A stretch of DNA of 64,000 bases from Chachezhania sediminis (GCF_009765275.1 NZ_VOPH01000006.1:1-64000); one strand, 5' to 3'; positions 47,333-55,496 are shown, counted from the stretch's first letter. The notes: generated from the sequence alone by a model not told the origin. Translations and numbers: made by a program.

Positions 47333-48667
47333 CTATCCGGAATACAAGGGCAGGCTGACCGCTGCTTGGAACCCGGCATCCATTCCCGGCCTTGGGGACG
47401 CGAAAGTCAGGGTTCCGCCCGCCCTTTCGGCTATCGCCGCGACGATCGCCAGGCCCAGGCCGCTGCCCTTGGCGGTCGATGCGGCCCGTTCGAAGCGATG
47501 TGTCAGCCTGTCGAGCAGGTCCGGGGGCAGGGCCACGCCGTCGTTGGCGACGACAAGGCGGCCACCCGCGGTCAGAGTGACCTCGACCTTTCCGTCCGCA
47601 GTGCCGTGGCGCAGGGCATTCTCGACCAGGTTCCGGCAGATGATCCCGAAGGCATCCGGGTCGAGCAGCGACAGGACCGGTGCATCGGGCAGCGACAGGG
47701 CAATACGGTCGGCGTGACCCGCCCGCCGGATATCGTCGATCACCAGCCGGGCGATGGGACACAGGTCCTGCGGCATGTCGGTGGTCATCCGCCCGCCCTC
47801 GGCGCGGGCCAGCTGCATCAGCCGTTCGGACAGGCGGGTCAGTCGCTTCAGGGTCGTCTCGATGTCGGCGGCCCGTGCCCGTGCGCTGTCGTCGGCGGTT
47901 TCGGACTGCAGTCGCTGCGCCTGTGCGATGGCCCCTGCAAGGGGTGTGCGCAGTTCGTGCGCGGCATTGGCGGCAAAACTCCGTTCCGCCTCGAAGGCTT
48001 CGCGCAGTCGATCCAGCAGATCGTTCAGTGTGGCGGCTACAGGGGAGATTTCGGACGGAAGGTCATCGGTCGGTAAAGGCGAGAGATCGCGCACCCCCCG
48101 GCTCTGGATCCGCTGGCGAAAATGACGCAGGGCCTTCAGGCTGTTGCGGACTGCCACCGCGATCGCGACAAGCGCTAGCGGAAGAAGGATCAGAAGTGGA
48201 AGGCCCAGGGCGAATTGCACCTCCCTAGCGACGGACCGGCGATGCGCCAGCGGTTCCGCGACGGTGATCCGGACCGTGCCCTGCAGCGCCTCGTCGCTGT
48301 AAAGCCGGTGCGTCGCCGTTTCTTGGAATCCAGGCCCGTCCCAGGGGGGGAAGACCCCGGAATCCGCGGCATGAGATTCGACCAGCACACGGCCCATGTC
48401 GTCGCGGACCACATAGGTGAAGAATTCGTCATGGGCCCGGATCGGGGACAGTCTCTGGGTGATGCCTTCCTCTTCCCGGTCGATGATGTCCGCGACCGCA
48501 AGGGGCAGGATCCGCTCGGCCGTCTCGCGCAGGGCGGAATCGAAGACCTCGTCCAGTTCGCGTCGCACAAGAAAGGCCGTCGTGCTGGCTGCGGCGATCC
48601 AGAGCACCGCCAAAACGAAGCCGACCGACAGGGCGACCCGCGACTGAAGGCTGCGCGGCAGGGTCAT
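47333..48667 (-). CDS. Two-component sensor histidine kinase (EnvZ/QseC type)
   Basis: This 444-residue inner-membrane kinase has helix 1 at about 12 to 32, a periplasmic domain of about 115 residues (with DEFFTYVVRDDMGRVLVES), helix 2 at about 152 to 174, a HAMP linker, the dimerisation box FAANAAHELRTPLAG with phospho-acceptor His237, and an ATPase domain with the N-box RNLVENALRHG and GSGLGLAI. The periplasmic layout resembles QseC/PmrB-type sensors. The gene starts on the stop of the response regulator gene (ATGA). Together they are transcribed away from the PepSY/DUF2271/ApbE operon, which is the most likely target. Confidence 0.9.
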   Translation of the reverse strand: MTLPRSLQSRVALSVGFVLAVLWIAAASTTAFLVRRELDEVFDSALRETAERILPLAVADIIDREEEGITQRLSPIRAHDEFFTYVVRDDMGRVLVESHAADSGVFPPWDGPGFQETATHRLYSDEALQGTVRITVAEPLAHRRSVAREVQFALGLPLLILLPLALVAIAVAVRNSLKALRHFRQRIQSRGVRDLSPLPTDDLPSEISPVAATLNDLLDRLREAFEAERSFAANAAHELRTPLAGAIAQAQRLQSETADDSARARAADIETTLKRLTRLSERLMQLARAEGGRMTTDMPQDLCPIARLVIDDIRRAGHADRIALSLPDAPVLSLLDPDAFGIICRNLVENALRHGTADGKVEVTLTAGGRLVVANDGVALPPDLLDRLTHRFERAASTAKGSGLGLAIVAAIAERAGGTLTFASPRPGMDAGFQAAVSLPLYSG

Positions 48668-49323
48668 CCGTTGCCGAGCCGATAGCCCATGCCGCGTTCC
48701 GTCACGATGACCTGGGCCCCCAGTTTCTTGCGCAGGCGGCTGACATGGACCTCGATCGTGTTGCTCTCGATCTCGGTATCGAAGGCATAGAGCTTCTCCT
48801 CCAGCTGGGCCTTGGACAGAAGCTGGCCGGGGCGTGACAGGAAGGCTTCGAAAAGCGCCCATTCCCGCGCCGTCAGCTGCACCGGCCGGCCGTCGCGGCG
48901 GATGCTGCGCGCGGCAAGATCCACGGACAGGGTGCCATGGGTCACGATCGGGTTCGGGTTGCCGCTGTAGCGCCGTGCGACCGACCCGATCCGCGCCGAG
49001 AGTTCGGCCAGGTCGAAGGGCTTGACCAGATAGTCGTCGGCGCCTGCGTTCAGCCCCTCGATCCGGTCCGACACCTGGTCGAGCGCGGTCAGGATGATGA
49101 CAGGGGTGACGCTTCCGCGCCCGCGCAGGGATTTCAGGAAGGGAATGCCGCGGCCGTCGGGCAGCATCAGGTCCAGCAGGATCAGGTCATAGGACGCCCC
49201 GCGTTCCGCGTCGGTCGCCATATCCAGCCGCTGCACCCAGTCGACGGAATGGCCGTCCGCGGCGATCTGGTCCCGGACCGCCGCACCCAGAACCGTGTCG
49301 TCCTCGATCAGAAGGATGCGCAT
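48664..49323 (-). CDS. OmpR/PhoB-family response regulator
   Basis: This 219-residue regulator has a receiver domain (1 to about 115; acidic E7-D8-D9, phospho-acceptor Asp51 in LILLDLMLPDG, Lys in DDYLVKPFDLAEL) and a C-terminal winged helix (about 125 to 219: LTAREWALFEAFLSRPGQLLSKAQL, then NTIEVHVSRLRKKLG). The ATG at 49323 was chosen because the receiver begins immediately. Its promoter region, shared with the PepSY gene, holds a double repeat site (49369-49420) of the form expected for tandem binding of OmpR-type proteins. Confidence 0.92.
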   Translation of the reverse strand: MRILLIEDDTVLGAAVRDQIAADGHSVDWVQRLDMATDAERGASYDLILLDLMLPDGRGIPFLKSLRGRGSVTPVIILTALDQVSDRIEGLNAGADDYLVKPFDLAELSARIGSVARRYSGNPNPIVTHGTLSVDLAARSIRRDGRPVQLTAREWALFEAFLSRPGQLLSKAQLEEKLYAFDTEIESNTIEVHVSRLRKKLGAQVIVTERGMGYRLGNG

Positions 49324-49368
49324 GATGAAGTCCGTTCCGCTGCAACTTGGCCACAATGTGATCGACTT

Positions 49369-49420
49369 GGCTGACGACAGGCTGAAGACCGGCCCCAAAC
49401 CGCTTCAGGCTGCTGTCAGC
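49369..49420. promoter_or_regulatory. Symmetrical repeat site in the divergent promoter
   Basis: Left arm GCTGACGACAGGCTGAAG (49370-49387) and right arm CTTCAGGCTGCTGTCAGC (49403-49420) are inverted copies matching at 15 of 18 bases, 15 bases apart. Within the left arm GGCTGA recurs with an 11-base period (49369, 49380); the right arm repeats the pattern on the other strand. An 11-base period is typical of OmpR/PhoB-type half-sites. I infer binding by the adjacent response regulator, controlling both directions. Confidence 0.6.
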
Positions 49421-49470
49421 TTTGACCTTTAAGGATGGTGGCCACCAAGCCGCTGCAGGGAGTTTGGCCG

Positions 49471-49773
49471 ATGAAGAAGGCATTGACAACGATCGGGTTT
49501 CTGGCGGTTTTCCCCGCCGGCGCTGCGATGGCCGGCGACGATTGCTTTGTCCCGATGGCCGACTGGAAACCGCGCGGCGCGGTCGAGCAGATGGCGGGGC
49601 AGAACGGCTGGACCATCCGGCGGATCAAGATCGACGACGGCTGTTACGAAATCAAAGGCCGCGATGCACAGGGCCGCCGGATCGAGGTCAAGGTCGATCC
49701 CGGCACACTGGACATCATCAAGATCGAATACGAGGACGGGCACGGCAAACGCGAAGGGCGCGACGACGACTGA
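49471..49773 (+). CDS. Periplasmic single PepSY-domain protein
   Basis: This 100-residue secreted protein has a Sec signal (MKKALTTIGFLAVFPAGAAMA, cleavage near AMA-GDD) and one PepSY domain: MAGQNGWTIRRIKIDDGCYEIKGRD, then RIEVKVDPGTLDIIKIEYE. Small PepSY proteins occur beside two-component genes and flavin-dependent systems. It has two Cys (in DDCFVP and DGCYEI) that could form a disulfide. AGGGAG lies before ATG 49471; an in-frame upstream ATG at 49435 would spoil the signal peptide. A terminator-like hairpin follows, so it may be the most highly expressed gene of the operon. Confidence 0.87.
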   Translation: MKKALTTIGFLAVFPAGAAMAGDDCFVPMADWKPRGAVEQMAGQNGWTIRRIKIDDGCYEIKGRDAQGRRIEVKVDPGTLDIIKIEYEDGHGKREGRDDD

Positions 49774-49863
49774 TGCAGCGCCCGGACAGCCTCCGGTCCA
49801 CCCGTCCCATGCGCCTTGTTCCCCGGATTTCGCCCGGCCGCCTGTGCCCCGCGCCCCGCCTTG

Positions 49864-49892
49864 CCCCGCCCCGTGGCGGGGTCATTCTTTCC
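49864..49892 (+). terminator. Hairpin terminator-like site after the PepSY gene
   Basis: CCCCGCC (49864-49870) pairs perfectly with GGCGGGG (49875-49881) around CCGT, and TCATTCTTTCC follows. The stem is strong and the downstream T-rich run is moderate. It probably reduces read-through from the PepSY gene into the rest of the operon. Confidence 0.55.
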
Positions 49893-49984
49893 TGACGCAA
49901 AGCTGAAGCGGAAAGTGGCGGCCCGTCAGGAAGCGCTCAGGTCCGGTCTCCAGATTGATCGCAGCAGATGAAAGGAGACCTGCA

Positions 49985-50356
49985 ATGAAGAAGACCCTGA
50001 CCTTTCTCTTGGTGTCCACGACCCTGACTGCCGCCGTCGGCGTCCCGTCCTGGGCGGCCGTGCAGTCGATGGCGACGTCCCGAGAGCACGACCCGAACGC
50101 ATTGGCGGATGACGCGGTTGCAGGCGGGTCCCTGATCCTTGCCAGCGCAGATGAAGACGAAGACGACGATCATGGGCGCGGGTTCTTGTCGAAGTTCCGG
50201 ATGGGGCATGACGACGATGACGAGGATGACGACGATGATGATGATGATGATGACAGCTATGGCAGCGCCCAGAGCCCCGCACCTGCGGGCTCCGTCGCCC
50301 CGCCGCAGAACGGGCTGTTCGGCAACGGCGCCCCGCCCAAGGTTCAGATGAACTGA
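49985..50356 (+). CDS. Secreted aspartate-rich protein of unknown function
   Basis: This 123-residue protein has a Sec signal (MKKTLTFLLVSTTLTAAVG..., cleavage near SWA-AVQ). The mature part has a short helix-like start, then acidic stretches: ADEDEDDDHG and HDDDDEDDDDDDDDDDSYG, and a Pro/Gly/Ala-rich tail. I recognise no family. A strong AAAGGAG precedes the start, and the reading frame uses GAC/GAT in a simple repeat that could vary in length by slippage. It lies in the operon between the PepSY and DUF2271 genes. Metal (Ca2+ or Fe) binding in the periplasm is conceivable from composition only. Confidence 0.75.
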   Translation: MKKTLTFLLVSTTLTAAVGVPSWAAVQSMATSREHDPNALADDAVAGGSLILASADEDEDDDHGRGFLSKFRMGHDDDDEDDDDDDDDDDSYGSAQSPAPAGSVAPPQNGLFGNGAPPKVQMN

Positions 50357-50423
50357 TCGACGCTGCGCTGCCGCGGACCCCATCACGGCGCGCGCATGAC
50401 CATACCCGGCACGGAGAACTTCG

Positions 50424-50894
50424 ATGAAACCGCTTTTGGCTGCCCTTGCCCTTGGCACCGCCCTGACGGCCCCCGCTCTGGCGCTGGCCCGCCCGGTGAC
50501 CATGACAACCACCCTGAACACCTACGGAGGCGACGGGGCCTATCTTGCCCTCTACGTCACGGACCAGTCCGGTGCCTATGCCGGCAGTCTTTGGATGGCA
50601 GGGGGAAAGTCGAAATACTACAAGCACCTGAGCGGCTGGTATCGGGCCACCGGCGGTGACACTTCCCAGGTCGACGGCATCACCGGGGCCAGCGTAGGGC
50701 AGGGCCGCACGCTCGAAATCACGCTGGACCTGGCGGATGCGCTGTTCGACGCGGGCTATACCCTGCACATCGACGCGGCGGTCGAAGACATGCGCGACAG
50801 CCCGAACGAGATTGCCGTGCCGCTGACAACCGGGAACTCCGGTACGCCGGTTGCGGGGCGCCGCTACATCTCTTCCTTCGTCTACGACATGTAA
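50424..50894 (+). CDS. DUF2271 periplasmic protein, predicted covalent FMN carrier
   Basis: This 156-residue secreted protein has a Sec signal (cleavage near LA-RP, residue 22 or 23) and the DUF2271 fold pattern: YLALYVTDQSGAYAGSLWMAG, KYYKHLSGWYRATG, then DGITGASVG and YTLHIDAAVEDM. Residues 84-90, D-G-I-T-G-A-S, fit the D-x-x-S/T-G-A-T/S consensus at which ApbE attaches FMN through a phosphoester to the last Thr/Ser (here Ser90). An ApbE gene lies at the end of the same operon. It is therefore a likely flavinylated electron carrier. GGAG is 7 bases before the ATG. Whether Ser90 is modified is untested. Confidence 0.85.
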   Translation: MKPLLAALALGTALTAPALALARPVTMTTTLNTYGGDGAYLALYVTDQSGAYAGSLWMAGGKSKYYKHLSGWYRATGGDTSQVDGITGASVGQGRTLEITLDLADALFDAGYTLHIDAAVEDMRDSPNEIAVPLTTGNSGTPVAGRRYISSFVYDM

Positions 50895-50905
50895 GGGGCC
50901 TGGGG

Positions 50906-53113
50906 ATGATCCGTGCGCTTCACCGCTGGCCGGGGCTGATCGCGCTGGCGCTGGTCACCGTGCTGGCCCTGAGCGGCGCGGTCCTGTCCATCTTTCCCGC
51001 GGCCGAGCGCCTGTCGGCTCCGCAGGCCGATCCCGGGCTTTCGGTGGCTGCGTTGGCCGAGAGGATACAGATCGCCTATCCGGGTGTGGAACAGATCCGC
51101 CGCGCACCGTCGGGCCGGATCACGGCCTACTGGTTCGATGCGGGCACGCCCGGGTCGGCGGTCATCGACCCGGCGACCGGCCGGGGCGTTGCGGATGTCG
51201 ATCCGAACCGCTTCAGGCGCTGGATGACGGTCCTGCACCGGTCGCTGTTCCTGGGCGACGGTGGGCGCATCGCCATGGCGGGCGGGGCGGCGGCGATGCT
51301 TGTCCTTGCGATCTCCGGCGTGGCGCTTGTGGCACGGCGGACCGGCGGCCTGCGCTTCTGGTTCACCCGGCTGCGCGGTCCGCTGGCCGGGCGATTGCAC
51401 GTGGAAATCGCAAGAGTCGCCATTGCCGGGCTTGCGTTTTCGTCGGTCACTGCGTTGTGGATGACCGCGTCGACATTCGGCCTCCTGCCGGATACCCGCG
51501 GCGGCCCCGCCTTTCCGGAAGAGGTCAGCGGATTGACCGGGGTGTCCCCGAGCGGCGTCGCCCTGCTGTCGGAGACGCTGGTCCCGGATCTGCGCGAACT
51601 GAATTATCCCTATCCGGGGGACGCCACGGATGTCTTCACGCTTCAGACCGACCGGGGCACCGGGTACTTCGATCAAGGCACGGGGGATCTGCTGGCCTGG
51701 GCCGACCTGTCGGGCTGGGACCGGATCTCGGAAACGATCTACATGCTTCACACCGGTGAAGGCGCGGCACCGGTCGCGATCGTGCTTGGGCTGATGGCGC
51801 TTGGCGTGCCGGCATTGGGCGCAACCGGCATCGCGATCTGGCTGGCCGGACGGCGCGGGCGCCTCCGGATCCGGGGTAACCATCCGGCCTCTGCCGCCGA
51901 AACCATCGTGCTTGTCGGCAGCGAGGGCGGCAGCACCTGGGGTTTCGCAGCAACGCTTCATGCCGCGCTGACAAAGGCGGGACAGACCGTGCATGTCGGG
52001 CCCATGTCGGCCTTCGACCCCGGACGCTATCGCAAGGCGGCCCGGATCATCCTGTTGGTGGCCACCTATGGCGACGGTGCCGCGCCGGCGTCGGCCCGGG
52101 GGTTCCGCGACCGGCTTGCCGGGCTCGGTGCACCCCCCGGCGTTCCGCTTGCCGTTCTGGGGTTCGGCGACCGAAGCTTCCCGGCCTTCTGCGCCTATGC
52201 CGAAGACGTCGCCAGGGCCGCGCGCGACGGGGGATGGGCCGAATGCGTGACCTACGACACCGTCGACCGCCAGTCGCCACAGGATTTTGCACGCTGGGGC
52301 CGGTCCCTTGGGCAGGCCATGGGAATAGAACTGGAGCTTTCGCACCGGCCGGTCGCACCCGGGACCGTGGATCTGACCCTGGTGTCCCGCCGCGACTATG
52401 GGGCTGGGGTTCAGGCCCCGACCGCGATCCTGCGCTTTGCCCTGCCGACCCGGACGGTCTGGCAGCGGCTGACCGGGGCAGGGTTCGCCCGGTTCGTCGC
52501 GGGGGACTTGCTGGGCGTCCTGCCGGAAGGCTCGGCTGTTCCGCGTCTTTATTCGTTGGCCTCTGGCCGCCGGGACGGGTTCGTGGAGATCGTGGTCAGG
52601 AAACAGCCGGGTGGCCTGTGTTCGGGCCAGCTGACGGGGCTTCGACCGGGCGATACCGTGCCGGCCTTCCTGCGCCGCAACCCGTCCTTCAGGCCGGGAC
52701 GGGGCACCGCGCCGCTGATCCTGATCGGTGCCGGCACCGGAATCGGGCCGCTTGCAGGCATGATCCGGGCCAATGCGCAGCACCGCCCCCTGTACCTTTT
52801 CTTTGGAATGCGGCACCCCGACAGCGATTTCCTTTATGGCGAGGACATGCCTGGCTGGCGATCCTCCGGCCGTCTGACGCGCCTTGTTACCGCTGTCTCG
52901 CGCGGGGCCAAGCCGCTTTACGTGCAGGACGCGCTGCGGGCAGAAGCGGCCGAAGTGGCACGTCTGATCCGCGACGGCGCGCGGGTGATGGTCTGCGGCG
53001 GGCGGGGGATGGCCGCCGGCGTGGCCGAGGCCCTGACAGAAATCCTGCGCCCCTTGGACCTGACGCCGGCCAGCCTGAAAGCCGAGGGACGTTATGTCGA
53101 AGATGTCTACTGA
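50906..53113 (+). CDS. PepSY-TM/flavodoxin/ferredoxin-NADP reductase fusion
   Basis: This 735-residue inner-membrane flavoprotein has an N-terminal PepSY-associated membrane part (about 1 to 315) with four helices (near 8-30, 124-146, 170-188, 292-314) and His residues in RWMTVLHRSLF, GRLHVEIAR and MLHTGEG that could bind heme. From about 333 a flavodoxin domain follows (VGSEGGSTWGF; VATYGDGAAPASA), then a reductase part with FAD motif RLYSLAS (about 546) and an NAD(P) part with GAGTGIGPLAGMI (about 607) and a C-terminal aromatic Tyr. It can carry electrons from NAD(P)H through FAD and FMN across the membrane. It starts 11 bases after the DUF2271 stop and overlaps apbE by 20 bases. Confidence 0.9.
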   Translation: MIRALHRWPGLIALALVTVLALSGAVLSIFPAAERLSAPQADPGLSVAALAERIQIAYPGVEQIRRAPSGRITAYWFDAGTPGSAVIDPATGRGVADVDPNRFRRWMTVLHRSLFLGDGGRIAMAGGAAAMLVLAISGVALVARRTGGLRFWFTRLRGPLAGRLHVEIARVAIAGLAFSSVTALWMTASTFGLLPDTRGGPAFPEEVSGLTGVSPSGVALLSETLVPDLRELNYPYPGDATDVFTLQTDRGTGYFDQGTGDLLAWADLSGWDRISETIYMLHTGEGAAPVAIVLGLMALGVPALGATGIAIWLAGRRGRLRIRGNHPASAAETIVLVGSEGGSTWGFAATLHAALTKAGQTVHVGPMSAFDPGRYRKAARIILLVATYGDGAAPASARGFRDRLAGLGAPPGVPLAVLGFGDRSFPAFCAYAEDVARAARDGGWAECVTYDTVDRQSPQDFARWGRSLGQAMGIELELSHRPVAPGTVDLTLVSRRDYGAGVQAPTAILRFALPTRTVWQRLTGAGFARFVAGDLLGVLPEGSAVPRLYSLASGRRDGFVEIVVRKQPGGLCSGQLTGLRPGDTVPAFLRRNPSFRPGRGTAPLILIGAGTGIGPLAGMIRANAQHRPLYLFFGMRHPDSDFLYGEDMPGWRSSGRLTRLVTAVSRGAKPLYVQDALRAEAAEVARLIRDGARVMVCGGRGMAAGVAEALTEILRPLDLTPASLKAEGRYVEDVY

Positions 53114-54083
53114 CCTGAACCGGCACGCCCTGAACGGACCGACCATGGGCACACGCTGGTCGGCCCTGTTCTTCATGCCGCCGGGTTTCGACCCGGAACC
53201 GGTGCGCCTGGCCCTGCAGGCCGCCGTCGAGGAGGTCGATGCCCAGATGTCGACATGGCGGCCGGACAGCGCCCTGATGCGCCTCAACGCCGCGCCGGTC
53301 GGCGACAGGGTCGCGTGCGCGTCCGGCCTGATCGGGGTTCTGAGGCTTGGCGTCATGATCGGACAGGCGTCGGCCGGGGCCTTCGACATCGGATTGGGGG
53401 ATGCGGTGACTGCCTGGGGTTTCGGTCCCGATGCCGCCACGCCGGACGGTATCCGGCGCGCCATGTCGGCGACCCGCCGCCCGGCCAGCGAAACGCTTGT
53501 CTTCGGCGAAACCGAGGTCTGCAAGACCGCCCCGATCGCGTTGGACCTTAACGGCATTGCCAAGGGCCATGGCGTCGACCGGCTGGCCGAGACGTTGCGC
53601 GACCACGGCATCACACAGGCCCTGGTCGGGATCGACGGCGAAATGCGCGCTCTGGGTCTGCGCCCGGACGGCACGCCCTGGTCCATCGCGGTCGAGGCAC
53701 CCGATGCCGGCCGTCGCAGCGTCCATTCGGTCGTAACGCTCGAGGATGCGGCCATCGCGACCTCCGGTGATTATCGCCACTGGGTCGAGATCGGGGGAAA
53801 GCGCCTGTCGCACACGATGGACCCCGCCCGCGGCGCACCGCTGGTCGCGTCGCCCGCGTCGGTCACCGTGGTTGCCGCGACCTGCGCCACAGCCGATGCC
53901 TGGGCCACCGCGCTGATGGTTCTGGGGGTCGACAAAGGTACCGCCAAGGCGCGCGCGCACGGGCTCGACGCCCTGTTTCTGGTGCGCAAGGGCGACGGCA
54001 CGGTCGAAAGCATCGGGACGGGCCCGCTTTTCGGCGATGCCGCTGTGGGGGCGGCGCTCTGGGATCAGGGACCGGCGGCCTGA
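53094..54083 (+). CDS. apbE: ApbE-family FMN transferase without signal peptide
   Basis: This 329-residue enzyme transfers FMN from FAD to Ser/Thr of target proteins, using Mg2+. Motifs: NGPTMGTRWSA near the N terminus, STWRPDSALMRLN, SAGAFDIGLGDAV, LDLNGIAKGHGVDRLAE, and TSGDYRHW followed by SHTMDPARGAPL with the Mg-binding Asp. Typical bacterial ApbE proteins are exported lipoproteins; here no signal sequence precedes the catalytic part, for either ATG 53094 or 53103. So either modification occurs in the cytoplasm before export or the enzyme leaves by another way. It overlaps the flavoprotein gene by 20 bases and ends the operon. Confidence 0.9.
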   Translation: MSKMSTDLNRHALNGPTMGTRWSALFFMPPGFDPEPVRLALQAAVEEVDAQMSTWRPDSALMRLNAAPVGDRVACASGLIGVLRLGVMIGQASAGAFDIGLGDAVTAWGFGPDAATPDGIRRAMSATRRPASETLVFGETEVCKTAPIALDLNGIAKGHGVDRLAETLRDHGITQALVGIDGEMRALGLRPDGTPWSIAVEAPDAGRRSVHSVVTLEDAAIATSGDYRHWVEIGGKRLSHTMDPARGAPLVASPASVTVVAATCATADAWATALMVLGVDKGTAKARAHGLDALFLVRKGDGTVESIGTGPLFGDAAVGAALWDQGPAA

Positions 54084-54410
54084 TCGGACCCGGGGCCATT
54101 TCGGGGCGGGCAGGTCATCTGCACCGTCCGGCTGGTTCCCCCGCACGCCCACGATTCGGACCGTTCATGAACCGTTCGGGGAACGACCTTGATCAGGCTG
54201 TTGCCAACAGGTTTTTGACCAGCTTGGGACTGTACGGACCGGATCCGGCATCTGCAGGGGTTACAGAGAAGCGCGCCGGGATATGTCCGAGTCCACCGGG
54301 CGTTCCGGCATCCAAAATGCAGGCTTGCGCGGAACGGGATGCTGTCGCCCGCGGGTCTTGTACGGCGGCATCGGCCCGGACATGAAGGCGCCCGTGACAG
54401 GCGGGGCAGG
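54084..54410. other. Gap between converging apbE and transglutaminase operons
   Basis: Both flanking genes end here, so terminators are expected, but I see no clear hairpin with a T run. A perfect 10-base palindrome GTTCATGAAC is at 54163-54172. The short open frames show no family motif or Shine-Dalgarno. Confidence 0.4.
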
Positions 54411-55274
54411 TCAGCTCGACACGTCCACCACGACGTCCATCTCGTGCAATCCGCCGTCTGTTCCGAAATAGCTGCCGGTCACGGGGGCGGCCTGTTCGAT
54501 CCGTCGCGCCACGGCGACCGGGACCAGATTGGCAGAACCGACAGAGCGATTGGTCGGATCGAAGGGGATCCAGCCGGCGCCGGGAACGAAGACCTCGGCC
54601 CAGGCATGGGTCGAACCGGACCCGGCCGAACCAAGGTGGCTGCTGTTCGGATCGTAGAGATAGCCCGAAACCAGGCGCGCGCCGAAACCAAGGGTGCGCA
54701 CGGCCTCGGTGAAGAGAACGGCAAAGTCGCGGCAGGAGCCCCAGCCGCGATCCAGCGTTTCCAGCGGACCCTGCGTGCCCTCTGTCTCGCGGCTTTGATA
54801 GTAGACGGCGCTGCTGACTCCGTTGGCGATGTCCTTCAGCAGCGACAGCGTGTCCGTCGGCCGGGACAGGATGAAACCGTCGGCCCAGCGGGCCAGCCGG
54901 CCGGCGACATCGGCATATTGCGGCAGGGTCAGCAGACCCAGATCGGCCAGATCGTCGGAGGAGTAGCGGAACGGAAACTCGGTCGCCGAGGCCGCGATGG
55001 AAAAGACAGGCCAGGTCGGTGCCGTCAGGTCGACGATCATCCGCGATTGGATGACCAGCGTATCGGTGGGATAGGCGAAGGTCGCAGTTGCCACCGCATT
55101 GCCCGCGACATCGTGGGACCAGACGACCTCTGCCGCGGGCGAGATGTCGAGATCGAAAGCGATAAGGCGCAGATCGCGGGTTTCACGCGGGCGCAGCATC
55201 ATCCGGTGCGTCCGCAATGTGACGGCCGCTCCGTAGCGATAGGCCGTCCGGTGGCGGATCTCGATCCTGGGCAT
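54411..55274 (-). CDS. Transglutaminase-like (TgpA/UPF0720-type) protein
   Basis: This 287-residue cytoplasmic protein starts with the bacterial transglutaminase-like N-terminal beta domain (RIEIRHRTAYRYGAAVTLRTHRMMLRPRE) and has a papain-like core. The catalytic triad is visible: Cys in RGWGSCRDFAVLF, His in GSTHAWAEVFVPG and Asp in WIPFDPTNRS. Such proteins are usually peptidases, amidases or cross-linking enzymes of unknown target. It is the last gene of a four-gene minus-strand run, starting nine bases after the zinc-ribbon protein stop. Confidence 0.88.
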   Translation of the reverse strand: MPRIEIRHRTAYRYGAAVTLRTHRMMLRPRETRDLRLIAFDLDISPAAEVVWSHDVAGNAVATATFAYPTDTLVIQSRMIVDLTAPTWPVFSIAASATEFPFRYSSDDLADLGLLTLPQYADVAGRLARWADGFILSRPTDTLSLLKDIANGVSSAVYYQSRETEGTQGPLETLDRGWGSCRDFAVLFTEAVRTLGFGARLVSGYLYDPNSSHLGSAGSGSTHAWAEVFVPGAGWIPFDPTNRSVGSANLVPVAVARRIEQAAPVTGSYFGTDGGLHEMDVVVDVSS

Positions 55275-55283
55275 GTGCCGAAC

Positions 55284-55496
55284 CTAGGACGCGCCGCCGG
55301 AGACGCGGCGGCGATCCATGCCGAACCCGGACGGTGCCGCGCTGCGCCAGACGGACGATCCCTTGCAACGTGCGCAGATCCGTTGCCCGAAGCCGTCGCT
55401 GGCAAACGACGACTGGCAGCGCAGGCAGGTCCGCTGTGCCGGGATGTCCTTCTTTGCCTTGTCCCGCTCCGGGAAGGTTTCGTTTTCCCTGGTCAT
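55284..55496 (-). CDS. Small zinc-ribbon protein
   Basis: This 70-residue basic protein has two CxxC knuckles (RTCLRCQSSFAS and RICARCKGSSV) 15 residues apart, as in small zinc ribbons found in alphaproteobacteria. The N terminus is charged and the C terminus Ser/Gly/Arg-rich. The start ATG overlaps the stop of the preceding gene (ATGA). Function unknown; a nucleic-acid or protein-binding role is usual for the fold. Confidence 0.75.
   Translation of the reverse strand: MTRENETFPERDKAKKDIPAQRTCLRCQSSFASDGFGQRICARCKGSSVWRSAAPSGFGMDRRRVSGGAS

Noticed and set aside
50882-53755. Minus-strand open frame of 957 codons opposite the flavoprotein and apbE genes
   Set aside because: It has no recognisable domain and contradicts the well supported plus-strand genes.
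54167-54385. 72-codon plus-strand open frame after apbE
   Set aside because: No Shine-Dalgarno sequence, no motif, and it is in a convergent intergenic gap.
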